Source of the DNA: CBDFKY01 sp965248995
GTDB lineage: Bacteria > Pseudomonadota > Alphaproteobacteria > Rickettsiales > UBA998
NCBI GenBank assembly: GCA_965248995.1
Contig: CBDFKY010000004.1
Coordinates: 124,001 to 188,000 of the forward strand
Direction: 5' to 3'
DNA length: 64,000 bases
Below are positions 51,053-59,889 of the stretch, one piece after another. The notes under the pieces were generated by a model, which was given only the letters and a program-made list of their open reading frames with translations, was not told the origin of the DNA and made no database searches. The translations under genes were made by a program, and so were the position numbers. Position 1 is the stretch's first letter, and every line of letters starts with the position of its first letter.

Positions 51053-51793
51053 ATGAACCATATTCTCGTTACCCGTCCGGAACCACAGGCGGAACTTACC
51101 GCGCTGGCGCTCAAGGAAGCGGGTTTCGAGGTCATCATCGCGCCTGCTATCAGCCTGAGGGCTTTGCCGGATGTGTCTACCCAGGTGAAGGCGCTGAACC
51201 ATCAGGCCGACGGCGTCATCGTGACCAGTCAGTTCGCCCTGCAGGTACTGGACAGCAACGGTCTGGAACGTGACGTGCCACTGTATGTCACCGGAAAGGC
51301 CCTCTATACTATGGCCATGGATTACGGGTTCACGCTGGTGCGTTACGCGGAAGGGAACGCCCACAGTCTGCTTACCTGGCTGATAGCGCAGCCGGAGCTG
51401 AAACGCCAGCTGCTGACGGTGGCGCACGGCAGCCATATCGCCCTCGATATGGCGACCGCCCTGCAGGATGCCGGGTTTCGCATCCGCCGGCAGGCGCTGT
51501 ATCATTCCCGTACTACGCGCTCCCTCCCTCCTGAGGCGATCACGGCGTTGAAACAGAATAAAGTGAGCGCCGCGCTGTTTTATTCCGCGTTTACCGCGCG
51601 GAGTTTCATGAACCTTATCGAAGAGGTGGGACTGCGTGAGCAGTTGAAGGGCATCACCGCCATCGGCATCAGTGAGAACGTTCTGGAAGCGTTGCCGAAA
51701 TCATCGTGGAGGGCAAAATTATGCACCTATTCGCCCGTCATATCCGAGGTCATACACACGCTGCATTCCGTGGCGGACCATGCGTGTGTCTGA
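51053..51793 (+). CDS. hemD: Uroporphyrinogen-III synthase
   Basis: HemD cyclises and inverts ring D of hydroxymethylbilane to give uroporphyrinogen III. The family is poorly conserved. The 246-residue protein has ILVTRPEPQAELTALALKEA at the N terminus, VTSQFALQVL, YVTGKALYTMAMDYGF, and VSAALFYSAFTARSFMNLIE near the C terminus, matching the HEM4 two-domain fold. The position directly after hemC supports the call. The start has a weak AGAG site. Confidence 0.88.
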   Translation: MNHILVTRPEPQAELTALALKEAGFEVIIAPAISLRALPDVSTQVKALNHQADGVIVTSQFALQVLDSNGLERDVPLYVTGKALYTMAMDYGFTLVRYAEGNAHSLLTWLIAQPELKRQLLTVAHGSHIALDMATALQDAGFRIRRQALYHSRTTRSLPPEAITALKQNKVSAALFYSAFTARSFMNLIEEVGLREQLKGITAIGISENVLEALPKSSWRAKLCTYSPVISEVIHTLHSVADHACV

Positions 51794-51842
51794 TGTGCTT
51801 TCGCTATTGAATGAAAAGAAAGGATATGATATTTAAATCAGT

Positions 51843-52700
51843 ATGAATGACAAGGATATTTCTTCGAAAAACGTTTATTTATTCGGGGATACCGATCATG
51901 CGAATCCTTCGGTGAAAAAAGAAATCGCTTCACGGCTCGGTTCTTTGCGCGAGCAGAGATATACCACTCTCGCGGTGGAAGTGGATTCTGAAAAACAGGC
52001 GCTTGTCGATGACTTACTGCACAATCCCCCGGCTGATGATCAGATGTTCACGGCGTATGTCAGAGACGTGCTGAAGCTCCATAATTTCGAAGGGATGACA
52101 AGCTTGCTCCGTGAGGCGAGCCGGCAGGGAATGCGTGTCGCCTGTATTGATGAAAAAAGCTCCGGTGAAGTGCTTTCGGCGGCATACCCGGAGTTTCGTT
52201 CCCGGCGTGACGCGTTCGATATTTTATTCCATACCGGAGGCGATGCCGCCGAACAGGAAGAGCTGCGCGTATTCAGAGGAAACGATCCGGGAGGTTTCGA
52301 CCGCTACATGGAAGCGTACGGAAAATGGAAAGAAATACGCTCGGAAGCGGATTGTGGCATGGCGGAGCGTCTGGCGTCACTGGTGGATCAGGGGGAAAGA
52401 GTCGTCGCGGTTCTCGGACAATCTCATTTGGCGCGATTGCGGGGCGTTCCCTTTTATCTGGTGGAGCGCGGCATTGTCGCCGATCGCGAAGACGTGTATG
52501 TTGACCGACGGGCCTACGATGCGTTTTATGCGCGCGGCATGGATGGAGAGGAATTAAAAACCGTTCCCGCTCATGCGTATTTCATAAAAGAAAAGGAAAC
52601 GGTCAATCTGCCCGCGCCGCCTTTCCATTTTATCGTGAAGGTAGAAGATCATGCGCACGTCCATGAGCGTTCGCAGCCGATGGCCGGCGCTAACCTGTAG
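51843..52700 (+). CDS. ChaN/EreA/TIKI-like superfamily protein B
   Basis: I do not recognise a named gene. The 285-residue cytoplasmic-looking protein shows the same motif order as the gene at 48826-49854. It has YLFGDTDHANP (Gly15, Asp16, His19; an EreA-like GxxxH form), LAVEVD (Glu46), CIDEKSSG, a helix with Arg166 and Met173 (SEADCGMAERLASL), and VLGQSHLARL (Gly192, His195). Overall sequence identity between the two proteins is low. It lies 49 bases after hemD on the same strand and could be co-transcribed with it. A heme-related role would fit ChaN, but this is only inference from position. Confidence 0.58.
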   Translation: MNDKDISSKNVYLFGDTDHANPSVKKEIASRLGSLREQRYTTLAVEVDSEKQALVDDLLHNPPADDQMFTAYVRDVLKLHNFEGMTSLLREASRQGMRVACIDEKSSGEVLSAAYPEFRSRRDAFDILFHTGGDAAEQEELRVFRGNDPGGFDRYMEAYGKWKEIRSEADCGMAERLASLVDQGERVVAVLGQSHLARLRGVPFYLVERGIVADREDVYVDRRAYDAFYARGMDGEELKTVPAHAYFIKEKETVNLPAPPFHFIVKVEDHAHVHERSQPMAGANL

Positions 52701-52811
52701 TCGGGACGCGGCGGAATTCACAAACGACTTGTAAGCGGGCCATGCTTCTGATAGCGTCCCATCTGAGTCCTATTTATTTTTACAGAATTATTCAATCTCA
52801 AGGGGTTGCAC

Positions 52812-53798
52812 ATGCCGTTACCGTGCCGTACTTCACGCTTGCTCTGCGTTTGCCTAAGCGTTCTGATCCTGTTCGCTGCCGCTCCGGCAAGAGCGGAGAA
52901 GAAATTCATCTCTTTCGGCACGGCAGGGGTGACAGGGGTATATTATCCGGTAGCGGGGACGATCTGCCGCCTCGTCAATCGTCAGGCGAGAGAACACGGC
53001 ATCCGCTGCGCCGTCGAATCTACCGGCGGATCGATCGATAACCTGAACGCCATTCGCCGCGGCGAGCTGGATCTGGCGTTCGTGCAGTCCGACTGGCATT
53101 ATAACGCTTACGTCGGGGAAGGGCTTTTCGCGCAGGCCGGGCCGGACAAGAACCTGCGGTCGCTTTTTTCACTGCACAGTGAGGCGCTCACCATCATCGC
53201 CCGTTCGGATTCCGGGATACGTACGCTGAACGATCTGAAGGGCAAACGTTTCAACATCGGAAACGCGGGTTCCGGCACGCGCTCCACGATGGAGGAACTG
53301 CTGCATCAGATGAACTGGAATACCGATTCCTTCAACATCTCCTCCAATTTCCGCGCTTCCGAACAGGCGCAGAAGCTTTGTGACGGGAAGATCGACGCGT
53401 TCGCGTTCAATACCGGGCATCCCAATGGGGCCATACAGGAAGTGACGTCTACCTGTAACGCCCGGATCGTGCCGGTAACGGGTGATGCGGTCAGCGCTCT
53501 GGTTAAAAAATATCCCTATTATGCGCTGGCCACCATTCCCGGAGGAATGTACGCGAATAATCCAAAAGACATCGCCACGTACGGCGTAAAAGCCACGGTG
53601 GTCTCCTCGACGCTGGTGGATGAGGAGCTGGTCTATCAGGTGGTAAAAGCCGTTTTCGACAATTTCGACAATTTCAAGACTACGCATCCCATTCTCTCCA
53701 ACCTGAGCAAAGACCGGATGATCGTCAACGGATTGACCGCTCCCCTGCATGAAGGCGCCAAGCGTTACTACACGGAAACGGGATTGCTGAAACAATAA
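52812..53798 (+). CDS. TAXI-family TRAP transporter solute-binding protein
   Basis: The 328-residue protein has a Sec signal peptide (RLLCVCLSVLILFAAAPARA) and a periplasmic binding domain. Family features are FGTAGVTGVYYPVAGTICRL, ESTGGSIDNLNAIRRGELDL plus AFVQSD, FNIGNAGSGTRSTMEELL, FAFNTGHPNGAI and YYALATIPGGMYANNP. TAXI proteins deliver small carboxylates such as glutamate or 2-oxoglutarate to TRAP permeases. No DctQ/M permease is in the window. I use the ATG at 52812 with an AAGGGG site. The stop overlaps the kdsA start by one base (TAATG), coupling the two genes. Confidence 0.87.
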   Translation: MPLPCRTSRLLCVCLSVLILFAAAPARAEKKFISFGTAGVTGVYYPVAGTICRLVNRQAREHGIRCAVESTGGSIDNLNAIRRGELDLAFVQSDWHYNAYVGEGLFAQAGPDKNLRSLFSLHSEALTIIARSDSGIRTLNDLKGKRFNIGNAGSGTRSTMEELLHQMNWNTDSFNISSNFRASEQAQKLCDGKIDAFAFNTGHPNGAIQEVTSTCNARIVPVTGDAVSALVKKYPYYALATIPGGMYANNPKDIATYGVKATVVSSTLVDEELVYQVVKAVFDNFDNFKTTHPILSNLSKDRMIVNGLTAPLHEGAKRYYTETGLLKQ

Positions 53799-54631
53799 TG
53801 ACAGCAGCACAGACCATTAGCGTCGGTGATCTACGCATCGCCGGTCACCTGCCTTTCGTACTGATTGCCGGGCCTTGTCAGATGGAGAGCCGGGACCATG
53901 CGATGATGGTGGCTGAGCGTTTGAAAGTCATCACCGAGTCGCTCGGAATCGGACTGATTTATAAAACCTCCTTTGACAAGGCGAACCGTTCCAGCATTTC
54001 CGCGGCCCGCGGATTCGGGCTGGAGGCGGCGAAAGCGGTGTTCGCCGAAATACGTACCACGTTCGGCTGTCCGGTGTTGACGGACGTCCATACGGAAGCG
54101 CATTGCGCCAATGTGGCCGAAGTGGTGGATATCCTGCAGATCCCCGCCTTTCTCTGCCGTCAGACGGACCTGCTGCTCGCGGCGGCGAAGACGGGCAGGG
54201 TGGTGAACGTCAAGAAAGGACAGTTCTTGGCGCCGTGGGACGTGAAAAATATCGCCGATAAACTGCGGCATGGCGGCTGCGAGCGGATCATGCTGACCGA
54301 GCGCGGCGCATCGTTCGGGTATAATACGCTGGTAAGCGACATGCGTTCGCTTAAAATCATGGCGGACCAGACGGGATGTCCCGTCGTATTCGATGCGACC
54401 CATTCCGTCCAGCAGCCCGGCGGCCTCGGCGGCGCATCCGGTGGCCAGCGGGAGTTCGTGCCGCTTCTGGCAAGGGCGGCGGTGGCGGTGGGAGTGGCGG
54501 CGTTGTTCATGGAAACCCATCCTGATCCCGATAACGCTCCGAGTGACGGGCCGTGCATGATTCCACTGCACGAGATGGAAGGGCTGCTTGCACAATTACA
54601 GCGGCTGGATACGGTCGCTAAAAATATTTAA
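53798..54631 (+). CDS. kdsA: 3-deoxy-8-phosphooctulonate synthase (KDO-8-P synthase)
   Basis: KdsA condenses arabinose-5-phosphate with phosphoenolpyruvate to make KDO-8-phosphate for the LPS inner core. The 277-residue protein begins with a LIAGPCQMESRDHAMM block and has YKTSFDKANRSSISAARGFG, VLTDVHTEAHC, FLCRQTDLLLAAAKTG, VNVKKGQFLAPWDV and ATHSVQQPGGLGGASGGQRE. All are family hallmarks, and the length is normal. Its presence shows a Gram-negative cell with KDO-type LPS. It is coupled to the TAXI gene upstream and converges on prmA. Confidence 0.95.
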   Translation: MTAAQTISVGDLRIAGHLPFVLIAGPCQMESRDHAMMVAERLKVITESLGIGLIYKTSFDKANRSSISAARGFGLEAAKAVFAEIRTTFGCPVLTDVHTEAHCANVAEVVDILQIPAFLCRQTDLLLAAAKTGRVVNVKKGQFLAPWDVKNIADKLRHGGCERIMLTERGASFGYNTLVSDMRSLKIMADQTGCPVVFDATHSVQQPGGLGGASGGQREFVPLLARAAVAVGVAALFMETHPDPDNAPSDGPCMIPLHEMEGLLAQLQRLDTVAKNI

Positions 54632-54640
54632 TTCCTGTTT

Positions 54641-54687
54641 TTGCGTAATTCAGGCCTATTTAAATCAGGCCTTGCGTAAATCAGGGA
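54641..54687. repeat. Imperfect 16-bp direct repeat with a stem-loop at the kdsA/prmA junction
   Basis: TTGCGTAATTCAGGCC (54641-54656) recurs as TTGCGTAAATCAGGGA (54672-54687), with 13 of 16 bases equal and a 31-base offset. Between them AGGCCT (54652-54657) and AGGCCT (54667-54672) can pair across a nine-base loop. The second copy lies in the 3' end of prmA, so the first looks like a partial duplication of that end. No T-run follows, so a terminator role is weak. Confidence 0.5.
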
Positions 54688-55582
54688 ATTTCAACACCAG
54701 GGTGGCCCAGCGGTTACGCACGATCCTCTTTTCCAGAGCCAGTCCCGCCAGCGTGTAACGCGCCAGCACGAATGCGATGTCACGCGCATAAAAACCTGAC
54801 AAAATCACTCGTCCCTGCGGGTTTAGACGATGTGCCACATGTACCGCCATATCCCGCACCGGACGGGCGAGAATATTGGCGATGATGACGTCGTAAGGGC
54901 CGGCGCGGTTAATCGCAGGATCACGAAACCCTTCCGAGCATAAAGCTGTCGTCTGGGCCGACAGGCGATTGCGCCTGATGTTTTCCCTTGCCACGCGCAC
55001 GGCGACCGCGTCGTTATCGACCGCCAGCATCCGGCAGGGCTGCAGTTTGGCGGCGGCCATGCCTAAAATCGCCGTACCGCATCCCATATCCAGCACCCGC
55101 CGCATGGTCCGCTTTCTGGCGATGTACTCCAGTGCCAGCAGGCAACCGGACGTCGTGCCATGTTCACCGGTGCCGAACGCGGCGGCCGCGTCCAGCCGGA
55201 GCAGGATTTTTCCATGTGGTAAATCATCGTCGGTATGGTGCGATCCGAGTATCGCGAACGGCCCGATAATCTGGGGGCGAATCGCTTTTTGCGTTTCCAG
55301 CACCCAGTTTTTCTCTATCACCGGCTCCGCATGAATTTCATGGAGGGAAATGCCAGTAGCGAGTTCCACCGCCGCCAAGTCGGCGTGCAGGCGCGTCGAT
55401 GCCGGTGGTTCTTCTGTATAGAGAGAAACCGTGCAGTTGCCGTCCAGCACATCCGCACCGACGCTGACGACACCGTCCAGGGATGAAAACGCTTCCAGCA
55501 GCGCGTCGGTCACGCTTGCAGCGCGCATATGCCAGACATACAGACGAGGTGGTTGCGCGAAGGGATTATCATTCCGGATCAT
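54665..55582 (-). CDS. prmA: Ribosomal protein L11 methyltransferase
   Basis: PrmA trimethylates ribosomal protein L11 using S-adenosylmethionine. The 305-residue protein has an N-terminal substrate-recognition domain (about residues 1-95) and a class I methyltransferase domain. That domain includes AAFGTGEHGTTSGCLLALEY, motif I VLDMGCGTAILGMAAAKL, LAVDNDAVAVRVARENIRRN and the catalytic-loop motif DVIIANILARPVRDMA. Length fits. It is convergent with kdsA and diverges from ppdK across about 116 bases. Confidence 0.92.
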   Translation of the reverse strand: MIRNDNPFAQPPRLYVWHMRAASVTDALLEAFSSLDGVVSVGADVLDGNCTVSLYTEEPPASTRLHADLAAVELATGISLHEIHAEPVIEKNWVLETQKAIRPQIIGPFAILGSHHTDDDLPHGKILLRLDAAAAFGTGEHGTTSGCLLALEYIARKRTMRRVLDMGCGTAILGMAAAKLQPCRMLAVDNDAVAVRVARENIRRNRLSAQTTALCSEGFRDPAINRAGPYDVIIANILARPVRDMAVHVAHRLNPQGRVILSGFYARDIAFVLARYTLAGLALEKRIVRNRWATLVLKFPDLRKA

Positions 55583-55625
55583 AAAGGGATATTTAACATT
55601 AGAGTGCGATTCTGCAATCCTTTAG

Positions 55626-55652
55626 ATTGTCATTCCAAGAAAAAATGACAAT
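55626..55652. repeat. Perfect 9-bp inverted repeat upstream of ppdK
   Basis: ATTGTCATT (55626-55634) and AATGACAAT (55644-55652) are exact reverse complements with nine bases between them. The element lies in the 116-base divergent gap between prmA and ppdK. A possible promoter overlaps it: TTGTCA at 55627-55632 and AATAAC at 55650-55655, spaced 17. This arrangement would suit an operator covering the ppdK promoter; it could also form an RNA hairpin. Confidence 0.55.
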
Positions 55653-55698
55653 AACATTCTATGCGACTACTGATCGAATTTGCTGAGGAGCTACGTTT

Positions 55699-58401
55699 AT
55701 GACCCCTGCCTCTACCGCCCGTATTGTTCCTGCCAATGCATCCTTGCAGTATGTCTACCGTTTCGGGGACGGGAAGGCGGAAGGAAGCGCGCAGATGAAG
55801 AATCTGCTGGGAGGCAAAGGGGCGAATCTCGCGGAAATGTCGGCGCTGGGTCTGGCAGTGCCTCCCGGGTTTACGCTCACGACGGAGGTCTGCACCACCT
55901 ATTACAGTCAGCGAAAAACCCTTCCCGAAGGATTGAGGGAGCAGGTGACGGAAGGATTGTCCCATATCGAAGAAGTGGCGGGCGCGGCTTTCGGCGATGC
56001 GGCGAACCCGCTGCTGGTATCGGTGCGTTCTGGGGCGCGGGCGTCCATGCCGGGGATGATGGATACCGTACTCAATCTCGGCTTAAATGACGCTACTGTG
56101 GAGGGGCTGGCGGCACGGACAAAGAATCCGCGTTTCGCGTATGACAGTTACCGCCGTTTCATCCAGATGTACTCGGACGTGGTCCTGGGAATCGACCATT
56201 ATTATTTCGAGGAACTGCTGGAATCACTGAAACTGGATCGTGGGTACCTGCTGGATACGGAAATGGACGCGGATGATCTGCGTGAGCTGGTCTCACAGTA
56301 TAAGGAGCGGGTGGAACAGACGTTCGGAGCGCCTTTTCCGCAGGACGTCCACGTGCAGCTATGGGGGGCGATTGTCGCGGTGTTCGATTCCTGGATGAAC
56401 AAGCGGGCCATTACCTACCGCGAGATGAGCAATATTCCTGAGAGCTGGGGAACGGCGGTGACCGTGCAGGCGATGGTGTTCGGCAATATGGGAGAGGATT
56501 GCGCGACCGGCGTGGCGTTCACCCGCGACCCTTCCACCGGAGAGCGCGTGTATTACGGGGAATATCTGGTCAATGCGCAGGGAGAGGATGTGGTGGCAGG
56601 TATCCGTACCCCGCAGGCGTTGACCATTCAGGCGAAGGCTCCGGATGACGAACTGCCGTCCATGGAAGAGGTGATGCCCGATGTTTACGTTCAGCTGGTG
56701 CAGACGTTCGCCCTGCTGGAAGGGCATTACCGCGACATGCAGGACATCGAATTCACGGTGCAGAACCGCAAGTTATGGGTATTGCAGACCCGTTCGGGCA
56801 AGCGCACGGCGGCGGCAGCGATAAAAATCGCGGTGGATATGGTGACGGAGGGGGTGATCACCCAGCGTGAAGCATTGCTCCGCGTGGAACCGCTGATACT
56901 CGATCAGCTGCTTCATCCGACGCTCGATCCGAAGGCGCACCGTTCCGTCGTAACGAAGGGATTACCCGCTTCCCCCGGCGCGGCATCGGGACGCATCGTG
57001 TTTTCGGCGGAGGATGCCGACCATCGATTGCGGCAGGGAGAGAAGGTCCTGCTGGTTCGCCTGGAGACCAGCCCCGACGATATTCACGGCATGCATGTTT
57101 CGGAAGGTATCCTGACGGCGCGGGGCGGGATGACCTCCCATGCCGCGGTGGTGGCGCGGGGAATGGGCAAGCCCTGTGTTTCCGGGGCTTCCGCGCTGCA
57201 GATCGACTACGCCGCGAAAACGCTTCGCATCGGCTCCCACCTGTTTCAGGAAGGGGATATCATGACGATCGACGGTTCGACGGGGGAGGTGATCGCGGGA
57301 GAGATGCCGACGGTACAGCCCGACCTTTCAGGAGATTTCGCCGCGCTGATGGAATGGGCGGATGTGGTACGAACCCTGAAGATACGCGCCAATGCGGACA
57401 ACTCCGATGATGCGCAGGAAGCGCGGCGCTTCGGAGCGGAAGGCATTGGCCTGTGCCGCACCGAGCATATGTTTTTTGATAAGGCAAGAATCATTGCCAT
57501 GCGCGAGATGATCGTGGCGGAAGGAAAGGAAGAGCGGGAAGCGGCGCTTGCCAAAGTGCTGCCGATGCAGCGGGAGGATTTCACCGGGTTGTTCCGGATT
57601 ATGGAAGGCCTGCCGGTGACCATCCGGCTGCTCGATCCACCGCTGCATGAGTTTCTTCCCCATAGCGAGAAAGAAATGCAGGATGTGGCGAATGCGACGG
57701 GCGTCAGCTTACGCAAAGTGAAGGAACGGGCGGAGGCATTGAAGGAATCCAATCCCATGCTCGGCCATCGCGGCTGCCGGCTCGGGATTACCTATCCGGA
57801 AATTTACGCCATGCAGGCAAGAGCGATTTTCGAAGCGGCGCTTGACGCATCGGAAGGAAAGGAAGCCCCCATTATCCCTGAGATCATGATTCCCCTGGTG
57901 GCTACAAAAGCGGAGCTGGAGCGGATGAAACATCTGGTCGACGCCGAAGCGGCCGCCGTGTTTTCGGAAAAAGGCAAGACGCTGGACTATCTGGTCGGTA
58001 CGATGATCGAGCTGCCGCGCGCGGCGCTCCGTGCCGGTGAAATCGCCGAAGCCGCCGCGTTTTTCAGCTTCGGCACCAATGACCTGACGCAGACCACGTT
58101 CGGTATTTCACGCGACGATTCCGTCCATTTTTTCGGGCATTACAAAAAACTGGGAATTTTCGAGCAGGACCCTTTCGTCACGCTGGACGTGGACGGGGTA
58201 GGGGAATTGATCAGGATCGCCATAGAGCGAGGGAAGGCCAGCCGCCCCGGCCTCAAACTGGGCATCTGCGGGGAGCATGGAGGCGACCCTGCCTCGATCC
58301 TGTTCTGCGCGCGGATCGGTCTGGATTACGTGTCGTGTTCGCCTTATCGCGTGCCCATCGCCCGGCTGGCGGCGGCGCAGGCGGCGCTTCTGCAGGAATA
58401 A
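55699..58401 (+). CDS. ppdK: Pyruvate, phosphate dikinase
   Basis: PpdK interconverts pyruvate, ATP and phosphate with phosphoenolpyruvate, AMP and pyrophosphate. The 900-residue protein has the N-terminal ATP-grasp domain (GGKGANLAEMSALGLAVPPG, SVRSGARASMPGMMDTVLNL, and GEDCATGVAFTRDPSTG). The swivelling phosphohistidine domain contains GGMTSHAAVVARGMGKPCVSG. The C-terminal PEP-binding barrel contains IGLCRTEHMFF, LGHRGCRLGITYPEIYAMQ and the catalytic cysteine in LGICGEHGGDP. All active-site motifs are intact and the length is standard. It is followed four bases later by a DedA gene. Confidence 0.96.
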   Translation: MTPASTARIVPANASLQYVYRFGDGKAEGSAQMKNLLGGKGANLAEMSALGLAVPPGFTLTTEVCTTYYSQRKTLPEGLREQVTEGLSHIEEVAGAAFGDAANPLLVSVRSGARASMPGMMDTVLNLGLNDATVEGLAARTKNPRFAYDSYRRFIQMYSDVVLGIDHYYFEELLESLKLDRGYLLDTEMDADDLRELVSQYKERVEQTFGAPFPQDVHVQLWGAIVAVFDSWMNKRAITYREMSNIPESWGTAVTVQAMVFGNMGEDCATGVAFTRDPSTGERVYYGEYLVNAQGEDVVAGIRTPQALTIQAKAPDDELPSMEEVMPDVYVQLVQTFALLEGHYRDMQDIEFTVQNRKLWVLQTRSGKRTAAAAIKIAVDMVTEGVITQREALLRVEPLILDQLLHPTLDPKAHRSVVTKGLPASPGAASGRIVFSAEDADHRLRQGEKVLLVRLETSPDDIHGMHVSEGILTARGGMTSHAAVVARGMGKPCVSGASALQIDYAAKTLRIGSHLFQEGDIMTIDGSTGEVIAGEMPTVQPDLSGDFAALMEWADVVRTLKIRANADNSDDAQEARRFGAEGIGLCRTEHMFFDKARIIAMREMIVAEGKEEREAALAKVLPMQREDFTGLFRIMEGLPVTIRLLDPPLHEFLPHSEKEMQDVANATGVSLRKVKERAEALKESNPMLGHRGCRLGITYPEIYAMQARAIFEAALDASEGKEAPIIPEIMIPLVATKAELERMKHLVDAEAAAVFSEKGKTLDYLVGTMIELPRAALRAGEIAEAAAFFSFGTNDLTQTTFGISRDDSVHFFGHYKKLGIFEQDPFVTLDVDGVGELIRIAIERGKASRPGLKLGICGEHGGDPASILFCARIGLDYVSCSPYRVPIARLAAAQAALLQE

Positions 58402-58405
58402 GGAC

Positions 58406-58993
58406 ATGGAAGAGTTACTGTTACATATCGTTCTGAAGCTCGGATATTTCGGAATTTTCATCGCCACGTTCATCGAAAGCACTTTCGTGCCCGTGCCTTC
58501 CGAGGTGACCATGATCCCTGCAGGGATGCTGGTAGCGAAAGAGGAGATGTCTTTTCTGCCCGACCTCGCAAGTTCCACGCTCGGGGTGATAGGCGGCTCC
58601 TGTTTCAATTTCTGGATCGGGCTCCGTTTCGGCAGAAGGTTGCTGGATCGTTACGGCAAATATATCTTCATCCAGTCCGAGTTCCTGCTTAAAACGGAAC
58701 GGTTCTTCGGGAATTACGGCAAGATGGCGGTATTCGCCGGAAGGATACTGCCCGGCGTGAAACATTACATCGCGTTCGCGGCAGGCATCGCGAGAATGAA
58801 GTTTTCCCATTTCATGATCAATACCAGCGCGGGCGGGCTCGTCTGGATGTGGCTGCTGCTGGAAGTGGGGCGTATGGCGGCGAAGAACGCCGCGAATGAA
58901 AACGCCACCATCGGCGGCTTCGAAACCATTCTTATCGGAATCGTCGGAATGACGCTTGTCACCTGGATCATCAAGAAAAATGATGAAACGTAA
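58406..58993 (+). CDS. DedA-family membrane protein (SNARE-associated/VTT domain)
   Basis: DedA proteins are inner-membrane proteins linked to lipid-carrier recycling and membrane homeostasis. The 195-residue protein has the conserved N-terminal FIATFIESTFVPVPSEVTMI with the acidic and proline residues, the central GGSCFNFWIGLRFGRRLLDR, and the arginine motif FAGRILPGVKHYIAFAAGIA, followed by a C-terminal membrane helix. I place the start at the ATG at 58406, just after the ppdK stop; a longer frame from 58277 lies inside ppdK. Length fits the YqjA/YohD-like type. Confidence 0.87.
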   Translation: MEELLLHIVLKLGYFGIFIATFIESTFVPVPSEVTMIPAGMLVAKEEMSFLPDLASSTLGVIGGSCFNFWIGLRFGRRLLDRYGKYIFIQSEFLLKTERFFGNYGKMAVFAGRILPGVKHYIAFAAGIARMKFSHFMINTSAGGLVWMWLLLEVGRMAAKNAANENATIGGFETILIGIVGMTLVTWIIKKNDET

Positions 58994-59031
58994 AGGATGA
59001 CGGCGGTTTACCCAAAAAATCATCATAGCGG

Positions 59032-59850
59032 GTGCGTTTGACCAGACTTGTCGGCATTCTTAATCTTACGCCTGATTCCTTTTCGGACGGAGGGAAATAT
59101 GATGCTCCTGCCGCTGCTTACGATCATGCGCAGACTTTGATCGCGCAAGGGGCGGACGTCCTGGATATCGGTGCGGAATCCACCCGTCCGCGCGCCGTGC
59201 CGATCGCACCGGAAGAGGAATGGAGCCGGTTGTCGCCGGTGCTGGCGGATATCGTGACCCTTGCCCGTCAGCATAAGATATTGGTGAGCCTCGATACGCG
59301 CCATGCGCAGACGGTCGAAAAAGCGCTTCACGCCGGGGTGGACTGGATCAACGACGTATCGGGCGGTGCATCTCCCGCCTTGTTGAAAGCGGTAGCACAA
59401 GCGGATGCAGGGTATGTCGCGACGCATTCGCTCGGCGTTCCCGCCGATCCCTCCGTCATCCTGTCTCAGGACCGACCGGCTATCGCCCAGGTGATGGAAG
59501 ATCTGACGCTATTGCTTGAAAAAATGGAAAAAGCGGGTATCGGCCGCAACCGTGTCATTCTCGATGCGGGCCTTGGGTTCGGTAAAGATGCCAGGCAGTC
59601 GTTAAGCCTGCTTTGGGATATGCCGAAACTGGCGGCTCTCGGTTGTCCGGTTCTTGTCGGACATTCGCGTAAATCCTTTTTATCGCTGATTTCCGCAGAA
59701 ACCCATGACCGGGACATATTGACCCTGCTTGCCTCCTCATACCTGATGCAGTGCGGCATGGATTACCTCCGCGTGCATGATGTGCGCTCTCATGTCACAC
59801 TGCGCACAGGCTTATCGGCGCAATCCCCCGTTTTCCGTCTTTTTTCTTAG
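59032..59850 (+). CDS. folP: Dihydropteroate synthase
   Basis: FolP joins p-aminobenzoate to the pterin pyrophosphate in folate synthesis and is the target of sulfonamides. The 272-residue protein has the pterin-binding signatures VGILNLTPDSFSDGGKYD near the N terminus, VLDIGAESTRPRA, VSLDTRHAQTVEKALHAG, WINDVSGGA and LDAGLGFGKDA, and VLVGHSRKSFLSLI near the C terminus. The start is probably the GTG at 59032, six codons before the first motif; a TTG at 59038 is possible. There is no ATG before the motif. Confidence 0.93.
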   Translation: MRLTRLVGILNLTPDSFSDGGKYDAPAAAYDHAQTLIAQGADVLDIGAESTRPRAVPIAPEEEWSRLSPVLADIVTLARQHKILVSLDTRHAQTVEKALHAGVDWINDVSGGASPALLKAVAQADAGYVATHSLGVPADPSVILSQDRPAIAQVMEDLTLLLEKMEKAGIGRNRVILDAGLGFGKDARQSLSLLWDMPKLAALGCPVLVGHSRKSFLSLISAETHDRDILTLLASSYLMQCGMDYLRVHDVRSHVTLRTGLSAQSPVFRLFS

Positions 59851-59889
59851 GAATATGGTGCTACATTCCGTTTAATTCTCACGATAACG

